From Chloroflexota bacterium (GTDB taxonomy: Bacteria; Chloroflexota; Anaerolineae; B4-G1; SLSP01), in contig JAAZNO010000535.1 of the NCBI GenBank assembly GCA_012798275.1, forward strand, positions 1 through 5,160: 5,160 bases of DNA. The letters are read 5' to 3'. The first letter of the stretch is position 1; each line of letters starts with the position of its first letter. Below are positions 1 to 5,160 of the stretch, in pieces. Below the pieces are notes generated by a model. The model was not told the DNA's origin. It was given only the letters and a program-made list of their open reading frames with translations, and made no database searches. A program made the position numbers and the translations under genes.

Positions 1-1340
1 ATCCAATTGCGCCAACAATTGTGAAGCAAATCCCGCTGTCAGGTTATCCCCAAGCGCTGGCACATCACGGCAATTTCCTCTACATAGCCGAAGCAGCCTC
101 TCCAGACAAGGGACGATTGCGAATAGTTGACGTCTCCAACCCTGCCACGCCGCAGGTACGCGGCGTCTATACTACAACCAGCGGCTACCCCATCGCCCTG
201 GCGGCCACCGACAATGTCGTCTATCTCTGCCAGCCGGGTTTCAAAGTCATCAACGTCGCAGATCCTGACCATCCCGTCGAGATCCCGAACACGTTCGGCA
301 TCACTGCTCCGCAACGGGTACAAATCGTCGGCAACCGCGCCTACATCGCCACCGGCAGTTGGGGAAACTATACCGGGCTTTGGATTCTCGATATCACCGC
401 TCCCCAGGCCCCCACCGTGCTCGGCTCCTACGTCAAGAACAACGCCTGGTACCAGACAGGCGCCCTCGCCGTCGCCGGGAATTACGCTTTCATCGCCGAC
501 CCCAGCACCGGCTTGAGAATCATGGACATTTCCAACCCCGCCCATCCCCGGCCGGTCATGGACAATCCGACATTCCGAGCCATCAAACCCCTGGATGTGC
601 TTGCTGAGGGGTCGTTTGTCTACGTTGGGGGAGGTGATCAGGGGCTGTTGATTTTCGAGGTCGCCCCCGATCCCAACATCCTGTATGGCTGGCTGCTGGA
701 TCAAAACGGCGTCCCTTTATACGAATCTGTGAACATCGCCGTACAGAGCGCAACTTATTCAGAGATCGTCACGGCTCAAAACTACTATGTGTTGGAGAAT
801 TTGCCCGCCGGGACCTTTACCCTGAGACCCACAAGTCCTGGCTATATCTGGAAACCCGCGACCCACACCGCCACTTTGCCGCGCCAACAAGCCTATTCGC
901 AGGACTTCGTCGCTTACAACCTGTATAAGGAAGTATCGCCCGAAGATATTGCCCAATATGGAGACGTCCTCACCTACACCCTCTCGCTCATTTTCCCCAA
1001 TGCCGGCGGGCCGCGCTCAGTCTATGACCTCATTCCTACACACACGACCTACATCAGCCATTCGTTACTGGCGCCGCCCGGTATCACCTACGATCCGGCC
1101 CTCAATGCCATCGTCGGCAGCATACCCATCACGCCGACGCAAATTCACCAGATCACCTACAGGGTGCAGGTGAACATCACCGGGACACAGGAATTCCACC
1201 CGCCCATCATCAATCAAGCATGTCTACACCCATACGACTCTGCTCCGCCGCTCACCTGCGCGTTCTATTCGAATGAGGTGAAGACGCCGACCTATGATTT
1301 CATAAAGATTTACCTCCCGCTGGTGTTGCGCGGAAACTAA
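1..1340 (+). CDS. Exported LVIVD-repeat beta-propeller protein with DUF11-like domain, 5'-truncated
   Basis: This is the C-terminal part of a secreted or surface protein. The reading frame is open from base 3 to the TAA at 1338-1340 with no stop before the first GTG (21), and the bases before 21 continue the same repeat pattern. The gene therefore starts outside the window and 21 is not the true start. Counting residues from base 21, about five LVIVD-type blades span 1-215; each has a core like YPQALAHHGNFLYIA followed by LRIVDVSNPATP or LRIMDISNPAHP. Residues about 219-292 resemble a carboxypeptidase regulatory-like domain (LYGWLLDQNGVPL, then YYVLENLPAGTFTL). Residues about 296-425 resemble DUF11 (VLTYTLSL, VYDLIP). 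The end, YLPLVLRGN, is a short hydrophobic tail of a kind I associate with Chloroflexota exported proteins. A signal peptide would lie upstream, unseen. No catalytic residues are recognisable, so a binding or structural role is likeliest. The domain calls are by eye. Confidence 0.85.
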   Translation, partial: PIAPTIVKQIPLSGYPQALAHHGNFLYIAEAASPDKGRLRIVDVSNPATPQVRGVYTTTSGYPIALAATDNVVYLCQPGFKVINVADPDHPVEIPNTFGITAPQRVQIVGNRAYIATGSWGNYTGLWILDITAPQAPTVLGSYVKNNAWYQTGALAVAGNYAFIADPSTGLRIMDISNPAHPRPVMDNPTFRAIKPLDVLAEGSFVYVGGGDQGLLIFEVAPDPNILYGWLLDQNGVPLYESVNIAVQSATYSEIVTAQNYYVLENLPAGTFTLRPTSPGYIWKPATHTATLPRQQAYSQDFVAYNLYKEVSPEDIAQYGDVLTYTLSLIFPNAGGPRSVYDLIPTHTTYISHSLLAPPGITYDPALNAIVGSIPITPTQIHQITYRVQVNITGTQEFHPPIINQACLHPYDSAPPLTCAFYSNEVKTPTYDFIKIYLPLVLRGN

Positions 1341-1350
1341 TCCCACACGT

Positions 1351-1393
1351 CACCTCCCCGGCAGGCCGCGACTCTGAGGCTGCCGGGGAGGTG
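1351..1393 (+). terminator. Strong 14-bp hairpin after the exported-protein gene
   Basis: CACCTCCCCGGCAG at 1351-1364 is perfectly complementary to CTGCCGGGGAGGTG at 1380-1393, with a 15-base loop. It begins 10 bases after the TAA of the upstream gene. That position and its high GC content suit a transcription terminator or 3'-end stabiliser. There is no T-run after the right arm, so it is not a textbook intrinsic terminator. The hairpin is symmetric and could act on either strand. The pairing is directly visible; the function is inferred. Confidence 0.6.
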
Positions 1394-1397
1394 CGCT

Positions 1398-1509
1398 GCT
1401 ACAAGCCCTCACGACGCTTGCAGTCTTTGTAGCGAGAAGCCCTGCCCCTCACCGTGCCAGGCTTCTGCCGAAAGTCCAGGCGAAGATTGGACTTTCGGCC
1501 AGCTACAAA
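1398..1509. repeat. Nested inverted-repeat element able to form a three-way junction
   Basis: The outer arms TTTGTAGC (1426-1433) and GCTACAAA (1502-1509) enclose two further stems. AGAAGCC (1435-1441) pairs with GGCTTCT (1460-1466). GCCGAAAGTCCA (1467-1478) pairs with TGGACTTTCGGC (1488-1499) around a 9-base loop. Together these close an 8-bp stem over a three-way junction with almost no unpaired bases at the joint. A further GCTACAAG at 1398-1405 can compete for the left outer arm, and CAAGC (1402-1406) can pair with GCTTG (1416-1420). The layout fits a REP-like or miniature transposon-derived palindromic unit, or a structured RNA. No open reading frame of note lies within it. The pairing is seen; the identity is inferred. 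Confidence 0.6.
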
Positions 1510-1530
1510 TCCGCCCACGGATAGTTTCCT

Positions 1531-1558
1531 TTGTGTCGCGTTGGCGATATAGTATAAT
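1531..1558 (+). promoter_or_regulatory. Predicted sigma70-like promoter of the ABC exporter operon
   Basis: A perfect TATAAT lies at 1553-1558 in a local AT-rich patch of an otherwise GC-rich region. The best upstream partner is TTGTGT at 1531-1536 (3 of 6 matches to TTGACA) with a 16-base spacer. Transcription would start near 1564-1566, giving a leader of about 140 bases before the ATG at 1707. The upstream gene ends with a hairpin, so a new promoter is expected here. The -10 is convincing and the -35 is weak. Confidence 0.5.
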
Positions 1559-1560
1559 CA

Positions 1561-1580
1561 CCTGGGTATTTGAATACAGG
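1561..1580. promoter_or_regulatory. Small imperfect palindrome over the predicted transcription start
   Basis: GTATT (1566-1570) and AATAC (1573-1577) form a dyad around a TG centre. It is extended by CCT (1561-1563) and AGG (1578-1580), with an unpaired GG on the left side only. It sits 2 bases downstream of the TATAAT, where a repressor operator would block initiation. It could equally be a chance palindrome. No regulator gene is present in the window to link to it. Confidence 0.25.
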
Positions 1581-1660
1581 GACAAAAGCCGCTAGCCAGC
1601 TGCGCTGAAGCGCGTTGTTTGAGGACGTAGCAGCCCCGGGGGCAAGGAATTTCTAATCTG

Positions 1661-1699
1661 ATTCGTGAAATTCGTGTTCATTCGGGGCCATTTTTGAAG
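1661..1699 (+). repeat. Degenerate 9/10-base ATTCGTG tandem repeat in the operon leader
   Basis: Units beginning ATTCGTG or a variant start at 1661, 1670, 1680 and 1690: ATTCGTGAA, ATTCGTGTTC, ATTCGGGGCC, then a decayed ATTTTTGAAG that runs into the ribosome-binding site. The period is 9 then 10 bases. Similar ATTCGTG-type strings seem, from memory, to be dispersed in non-coding DNA of several bacterial phyla; this is unverified. The first unit also contains GAAATTC (1667-1673), complementary to GAATTTC at 1647-1653 with a 13-base loop, so part of the leader could form a weak hairpin upstream of the start codon. Confidence 0.5.
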
Positions 1700-1702
1700 G
1701 AG
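1696..1702 (+). promoter_or_regulatory. Ribosome-binding site of the ATPase gene
   Basis: GAAGGAG lies 4 bases upstream of the ATG at 1707. It supports that ATG as the start, as does the protein beginning with the usual short strand before the FGxVKAV region of ABC ATPases. The spacing is slightly short but functional spacings of this length are known. Confidence 0.75.
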
Positions 1703-1706
1703 TACC

Positions 1707-2621
1707 ATGAATCCAACCGTCACCATTTCACATGTGAGTAAGTCTTTCGGCCCGGTCAAGGCCGTGAAAGACGTGAGCTTCGAGGTCTACCCCGGCGAGA
1801 TTTTCGGCCTTCTCGGCCCCAACGGCGCGGGCAAGACCACCACCATTCGCGTCATGCTCGACATCTTCCGCCCCGACGGCGGCGAGGTGACGCTCTTCGG
1901 CAACGGCATGACCGAAGCCACGAAACACCGCATTGGCTATCTGCCGGAAGAGCGCGGCCTGTACAAAGACCTCAAACTCGAACCCACGCTGATCTACCTG
2001 GCCACCCTCAAGGGGCTGGATGAGGCCTCCGCCCGACAACGGCTGGGAGACTGGCTCAAGCGCTTCGATCTGTACGACCACCGCCAAAAGAAAATCCAGG
2101 AACTGAGCAAGGGGATGCAGCAAAAGGCGCAGATCATCGCCACCCTGCTCCACGATCCCGATCTCATCATCGTGGACGAGCCCTTCGCCGGCCTCGATCC
2201 CGTGAATACGCGGCTGGTCAAGGAGATCATCGAGGAGCAACGCCGGGCCGGGAAAGCCATCATCATGTCCACGCACCAGATGCACCAGGTGGAGGCTCTG
2301 TGCAGCCGCATCGTCCTCATCAACAACGGCGAGGCGGTGCTCTACGGCGAGGTAGATCAGATTCGGCGGCAGTTCGCCGGCAACGCCGTGATGCTCAGCG
2401 GCCAGGGCGACTTCACCGGCCTGCCGGGGGTGCTGGAAGCGCGCCAGCAAAACGGCGCCTGGCATCTGGCCCTGGCAGTCGGCGTCAGCCCGCAGGAAGT
2501 GCTCCGCGCCCTCGCCCTGCGCGACGACATCAAACTCGAGCGTTTCGAGATCGCCGAACCCTCGCTGGAAGACATCTTCGTCACCGTCGTCAGAGGCGGC
2601 GCCGCGCCGGGAGAGGAGTAG
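1707..2621 (+). CDS. ABC-2 exporter ATP-binding protein, NatA/YhaQ type
   Basis: This 304-residue cytoplasmic ATPase powers the two permeases encoded directly downstream. Visible motifs, in order: aromatic F14 in the A-loop region, Walker A GPNGAGKT (37-44), a Q-loop region reading GYLPEERGLY (77-86) where Glu stands in place of the usual Gln, signature LSKGMQQ (133-139), Walker B LIIVDEP (153-159) with catalytic Glu158, D-loop GLDP (162-165) and switch His190 in STHQ. All residues needed for ATP hydrolysis are present. Residues about 215-300 look like the DUF4162 tail common in this subfamily, ending EPSLEDIFVTVV. The PEERGLY variant is, as I recall, normal for YhaQ-like ATPases (COG4152). 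The length is typical. It is first in a three-gene operon, and its stop codon TAG (2619-2621) abuts the ribosome-binding site of the next gene. The substrate is unknown; Na+, drugs or peptides are possible by family. The family call is firm. Confidence 0.95.
   Translation: MNPTVTISHVSKSFGPVKAVKDVSFEVYPGEIFGLLGPNGAGKTTTIRVMLDIFRPDGGEVTLFGNGMTEATKHRIGYLPEERGLYKDLKLEPTLIYLATLKGLDEASARQRLGDWLKRFDLYDHRQKKIQELSKGMQQKAQIIATLLHDPDLIIVDEPFAGLDPVNTRLVKEIIEEQRRAGKAIIMSTHQMHQVEALCSRIVLINNGEAVLYGEVDQIRRQFAGNAVMLSGQGDFTGLPGVLEARQQNGAWHLALAVGVSPQEVLRALALRDDIKLERFEIAEPSLEDIFVTVVRGGAAPGEE
2612..2618 (+). promoter_or_regulatory. Ribosome-binding site of permease 1, inside the ATPase 3' end
   Basis: AGAGGAG lies in the last codons of the ATPase gene, with 8 bases between it and the ATG at 2627. 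This decides the start of the permease against the long upstream extension of the same frame, and suggests translational coupling with the ATPase. Confidence 0.8.
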
Positions 2622-2626
2622 ACGCC

Positions 2627-3847
2627 ATGGCAAAGCTCTGGCTGGTCGCCAAACAGGAATACCGGCGGATCGCCGGGAAGAAATCCTTCCTCATCTCCAC
2701 GTTGGCCGTTCCCCTGCTCTTCATCGTGTTGATGGTCGTCATCGTCCTGATCACAATCTTTGGCGAGGACGCGCGCCCCGTAGGGTACGTAGATCACGCC
2801 GGCATTCTGCGGCCCGAGGCGCGGGAGGCGCTCGGACAGGACCCGGCGTCCACAGTGGAAATCCGCCCCTATCGCGACGAGGACGCCGCGCGGGCAGCGC
2901 TGGAAGCCGGCGAGATCCAGGGATATTACGTGATCCCGGCGGATTACCTGAGCACGCCGGCCGCCGAATGCGTCATCCTCGACAAGGCCCTCAGCGACCG
3001 GGCGCGCAGCGATTTCTGGGATTTCATGCACGCCAACCTCGTGCAGCAGTTGCCAGAGGCGGAGGCGCGCCGGCTCTACGAGGGCGCCCATCTCTCGTTA
3101 CGCACGCCCGATGGCAAGCGCCAGCTCAGCGACACCGATTTCGTCAGCGCGCTCTTCCCCATCGTCGGCGCTTTCCTCTTCTTCTTCAGCGTGATGAGCG
3201 TCGGCGGCTACATGCTGCAGGCCGTCACCGACGAGAAGGAAAATCGCACGATCGAAGTGCTGATGACGACCCTCTCACCCGAACAGCTCATGGGCGGCAA
3301 GGCACTGGGATTGCTCGGCGTCGTGCTCACGCAGCTGGGACTGTGGGGAGTGACCGTCGTCATTGGCCTGCTGGTCGCGCCGCTGTTCATCGCCAATTTC
3401 CCCCAAATCACCGTCCCATGGAACATGGTAGGAGTCGGCTTTCTGTACTTCCTGCCCTCCCTGGCGCTGATCTCCGGCCTGATGATCGCCATCGGCGCTG
3501 CCGTCACCGAAACCCGGCAGGGGCAGCAGATCGCCGGCATCCTCAACCTGTTTTTCACGTTCCCGCTGTTCTTCATCATGGTGATCCTCGGCAACCCCAA
3601 TCATCCCCTCTCCGTGGCGCTGAGCCTCTTTCCCACCACGGCCTTCCTCACGGTATTGCTGCGCTGGGGCTTTACCGCCATCCCGACCTGGCAGATGATC
3701 GTCGGCTGGGTCCTGCTCGTCGGCACGGCCATCGTCAGCGTGCGTTTCGCGGCGCGCGTCTTCCGCGTGGGGATGCTCCAGTACGGGCAATCCCTCACCT
3801 TCAAGAACATCCTCACCGCGCTGCGCCAAAGTCGCCAGGAGGGTTAG
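2627..3847 (+). CDS. ABC-2 type permease, NatB/YhaP-like (permease 1)
   Basis: This 406-residue inner-membrane permease should partner the ATPase upstream. The layout is that of the ABC2_membrane_3 family. A short cytoplasmic N-terminus (LWLVAKQEYRRI) precedes TM1 at about 24-45, followed by a large extracytoplasmic domain at about 46-172. Five more membrane segments lie at about 174-197, 229-254, 266-291, 302-321 and 355-373. After TM2 comes DEKENRTIEVLMTTLSP (202-218), a conserved cytoplasmic stretch in this family that probably contacts the ATPase. The extracytoplasmic domain contains GYVDHAG (53-59) and YYVIPADYL (100-108), both matched in the next gene. The start at 2627 is chosen because of the ribosome-binding site at 2612-2618 and the typical N-terminus; the frame upstream of it is a shadow of the ATPase gene. 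It begins 5 bases after the ATPase stop. The substrate is not deducible. The family call is firm, the exact membrane boundaries approximate. Confidence 0.93.
   Translation: MAKLWLVAKQEYRRIAGKKSFLISTLAVPLLFIVLMVVIVLITIFGEDARPVGYVDHAGILRPEAREALGQDPASTVEIRPYRDEDAARAALEAGEIQGYYVIPADYLSTPAAECVILDKALSDRARSDFWDFMHANLVQQLPEAEARRLYEGAHLSLRTPDGKRQLSDTDFVSALFPIVGAFLFFFSVMSVGGYMLQAVTDEKENRTIEVLMTTLSPEQLMGGKALGLLGVVLTQLGLWGVTVVIGLLVAPLFIANFPQITVPWNMVGVGFLYFLPSLALISGLMIAIGAAVTETRQGQQIAGILNLFFTFPLFFIMVILGNPNHPLSVALSLFPTTAFLTVLLRWGFTAIPTWQMIVGWVLLVGTAIVSVRFAARVFRVGMLQYGQSLTFKNILTALRQSRQEG
3837..3843 (+). promoter_or_regulatory. Ribosome-binding site of permease 2
   Basis: AGGAGGG, nearly the full anti-16S complement, overlaps the last codons of permease 1 and sits 6 bases before the ATG at 3850. 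It fixes that start and implies coupled translation of the two permeases. Confidence 0.85.
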
Positions 3848-3849
3848 CC

Positions 3850-5115
3850 ATGCGCAACATCCTGTTGATCGTCAGACACGAAATCGTCACCATGGTGGGA
3901 AAGCCTTCGTTCTGGCTGACCACTTTCCTGCTGCCGCTGATCATCATGGCCTTCAGTGTCGGTTCCCAGGTGGTCGCCAACCGCATGTTCGAGGCCGAAG
4001 ACGATCGCGCCCTGCTCAATGGCGAGGCGACAGCGCCGGCCATCACCATTGGCTATGTGGATCAAGCCGGCCTGATCCAGGAATTCCCCGAAGGATTCCC
4101 GAGCCAGCTGCTGCGGAAATTCGACACCGAGGCAGAGGCGCAAGCGGCGATGGAGCGCGGCGAGCTGCAACGCTATTACGTCATTCCGGCGGATTACCTG
4201 GCGACCGGGGAAGTGCTCGCCGTGGAGCCAGAACTGAGGCCGTTTACCCGCTTTAGCGACACCGATCTGGTCGCCACCCTGCTCGCCTACAACCTGGCCC
4301 AGCGGGCGCAAACGCCGGCCCTGCTGCTGGATCCGTTGCCCAACGTCACCGAACGCGCGCTGGCGCCGCAGGAAGAGCGGAATCTTGGCGGATATAACAC
4401 CCTTGCCGGGTACATCATCCCTTACGCCGTGCTCTTCATCTTCTACTTTGTGCTCACCATGAGCAGCGGCTTTATGCTCCAGAGCGTCGCCAGGGAGAAG
4501 GAAAACCGCGTCGCCGAGGTGCTGCTGCTCAGCGTGAACCCCCGCGAGCTGATGCTGGGCAAGATTGTGGGACTGGGAATCGTGGCCCTGCTGCAAATGG
4601 GCATCTGGCTAGGCGGCAGCCTGCTGGCCCTGGAACGCAACCGCGAGCTGTTGAACCTGGCGGCCGGCGTCGCCATCCTTCCCCCCGGCTTTATGGGCTG
4701 GGCCATCGCCTTCTTCCTGCTGGGATACCTGGTCTACGCAGCGCTGCTCGGCGCGATTGGCGCGCTCGCTCCCAGCGCCCGCGAAGGCGGCCAGTTCACC
4801 TTCATCGTCATCCTGCCCCTGCTCCTGCCCTTGATGTTCCAATCGTCCTTTATTCAGACGCCCAACGGCGCAGTAGCGACCTTCTTCAGCCTCTTCCCCT
4901 TGAGCGCGCCGGTAGCGATGCTCACCCGCATGGTCACGACCGCCGTGCCGCTGTGGCAGACGGTGCTCAGCCTGGCGTTGCTGGCGGGGACCGCCTACGG
5001 CCTGGTACTGCTGGCCGCTCGCTTCTTCCGCGCCGATACCCTGCTCTCGGATGCGGCGCTGAACTGGAAACGCCTGAGGACAGAGCTCCTGCAGCGCAAA
5101 GGCTCCCGCGTGTGA
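3850..5115 (+). CDS. ABC-2 type permease, NatB/YhaP-like (permease 2)
   Basis: This 421-residue inner-membrane protein is a paralogue of permease 1 and probably forms a heterodimer with it. It shares the same plan: N-terminal NILLIVRHEIVTMVGKPSFW, TM1 about 21-43, a large extracytoplasmic domain about 44-185, then membrane segments about 187-212, 239-260, 281-306, 316-334 and 368-390. The conserved post-TM2 stretch reads REKENRVAEVLLLSVNP (215-231), against DEKENRTIEVLMTTLSP in permease 1. GYVDQAG (68-74) and YYVIPADYL (109-117) also match. The middle of the extracytoplasmic domain differs: it lacks the permease 1 segment DKALSDRARS and reads RFSDTDLVATLLAYNLAQ. ATG 3850 is preferred because of the AGGAGGG just upstream and the 2-base gap to the preceding stop; the frame upstream is a shadow of permease 1. 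The substrate is unknown. The family call is firm. Confidence 0.93.
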   Translation: MRNILLIVRHEIVTMVGKPSFWLTTFLLPLIIMAFSVGSQVVANRMFEAEDDRALLNGEATAPAITIGYVDQAGLIQEFPEGFPSQLLRKFDTEAEAQAAMERGELQRYYVIPADYLATGEVLAVEPELRPFTRFSDTDLVATLLAYNLAQRAQTPALLLDPLPNVTERALAPQEERNLGGYNTLAGYIIPYAVLFIFYFVLTMSSGFMLQSVAREKENRVAEVLLLSVNPRELMLGKIVGLGIVALLQMGIWLGGSLLALERNRELLNLAAGVAILPPGFMGWAIAFFLLGYLVYAALLGAIGALAPSAREGGQFTFIVILPLLLPLMFQSSFIQTPNGAVATFFSLFPLSAPVAMLTRMVTTAVPLWQTVLSLALLAGTAYGLVLLAARFFRADTLLSDAALNWKRLRTELLQRKGSRV

Positions 5116-5149
5116 ACGGAAAAGCGTGTGAAGGTGTAAACGTGTCCAG
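5110..5149 (+). repeat. Degenerate 8-base GTGTGAAx tandem repeat at the operon 3' end
   Basis: In strict 8-base phase there are GTGTGAAC (5110), a diverged GGAAAAGC (5118), GTGTGAAG (5126), GTGTAAAC (5134) and GTGTCCAG (5142). GCGTGTGAA occurs exactly twice, at 5108-5116 and 5124-5132, 16 bases apart. The first unit overlaps the last codon and the TGA stop of permease 2. It has no evident hairpin and no T-run, so it is not an intrinsic terminator. The array may continue past the window end. The phase is seen; no function is claimed. Confidence 0.5.
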
Positions 5150-5160
5150 ATGCCCACGTG

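Larger units (their letters stand above)
1341..1706. other. Intergenic region, 366 bases, structured and without a convincing gene
   Basis: I see no reading frame here with both a credible start and a ribosome-binding site, and no tRNA or recognised riboswitch. From left to right it holds the terminator-like hairpin, the branched inverted-repeat element, the promoter, the start-site palindrome and the leader repeat listed separately. Between these, 1581-1660 carries only small features: GCGC-TGAA-GCGC (1602-1613) and CCCCGGGG (1634-1641), both probably incidental. Confidence 0.7.

Noticed and set aside
21..23. GTG at 21 as the true start of the first gene
   Set aside because: The frame is open to the window edge and the residues before it continue the repeat pattern. 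There is also no ribosome-binding site in the 20 preceding bases, so the gene is truncated by the window.
39..704. Reverse-strand open frame opposite the exported-protein gene
   Set aside because: It is a mirror of the repeated forward coding pattern, rich in G, D and V with no domain, and has no independent support.
1426..1509. tRNA cloverleaf
   Set aside because: The size and branching recall a tRNA, but it has only two inner arms, the stems have the wrong lengths, and there is no anticodon loop or T-loop consensus and no CCA end.
1565..1706. Riboswitch in the operon leader
   Set aside because: The leader is long enough, but I recognise no aptamer core. The inverted repeats present are short and are explained by the ATTCGTG repeat and incidental palindromes.
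1783..1966. Glu in place of the Q-loop Gln in the ATPase as a defect
   Set aside because: PEERGLY at this place is, as I recall, the usual form in YhaQ-like ATPases, and all other catalytic motifs are intact.
2300..2626. N-terminal extension of permease 1
   Set aside because: The extension is arginine-rich, out-of-frame ATPase sequence. The ribosome-binding site at 2612-2618 and a normal permease N-terminus place the start at 2627.
1728..2633. Long reverse-strand open frame opposite the ATPase gene
   Set aside because: The forward frame encodes all ABC ATPase motifs. The reverse frame is a codon-bias shadow of GC-rich coding DNA with no recognisable domain.
2968..3849. N-terminal extension of permease 2
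   Set aside because: It is Arg/His/Pro-rich shadow sequence of permease 1. AGGAGGG at 3837-3843 fixes the start at 3850.
1..5160. CRISPR array, insertion sequence, transposase, phage gene or defence system
   Set aside because: I found no regularly spaced repeat-spacer pattern, no transposase or integrase motif and no nuclease or toxin-antitoxin pair. The short-period repeats have no spacers.

Overview
The window looks like chromosome from a moderately GC-rich, non-model bacterium, most plausibly a Chloroflexota (Anaerolineae-like) lineage. This placement is an inference. It rests mainly on the first gene: an exported beta-propeller protein with LVIVD-type repeats, a carboxypeptidase-regulatory-like domain and a DUF11-like domain, ending in YLPLVLRGN. 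From memory, that kind of C-terminus is typical of Chloroflexota secreted proteins. Nothing in the window (rRNA, marker gene) fixes the taxonomy.

Layout: (1) 1-1340 is the 3' part of a large surface or secreted protein gene whose start lies outside the window. (2) 1341-1706 is a 366-base gap with no convincing gene but dense structure: a perfect 14-bp hairpin just after the stop (probable terminator), a nested inverted-repeat element at 1398-1509 that can fold into a three-way junction, a sigma70-like promoter with TATAAT at 1553-1558, a small palindrome over the predicted transcription start, and a degenerate 9/10-base ATTCGTG repeat just upstream of the next ribosome-binding site. (3) 1707-5115 is a compact three-gene ABC-2 exporter operon: one ATPase and two paralogous permeases, separated by 5 and 2 bases, each with a strong Shine-Dalgarno sequence. 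(4) 5108-5160, starting at the operon's last codons, carries a degenerate 8-base GTGTGAAx tandem repeat.

Function: the ATPase resembles the NatA/YhaQ type and the permeases the NatB/YhaP type. They should form an ATP-driven membrane complex with two different half-permeases and two copies of the ATPase. Annotated members are often called Na+ efflux or drug/peptide exporters, but the substrate cannot be read from the sequence. The upstream exported-protein gene appears to be a separate transcription unit, cut off by the hairpin and followed by a new promoter.

I found no clear undescribed multi-gene system. The coding content is ordinary for this kind of genome. The least explained signals are the non-coding ones: the branched inverted-repeat element and the two different short-period degenerate repeats that bracket the exporter operon.
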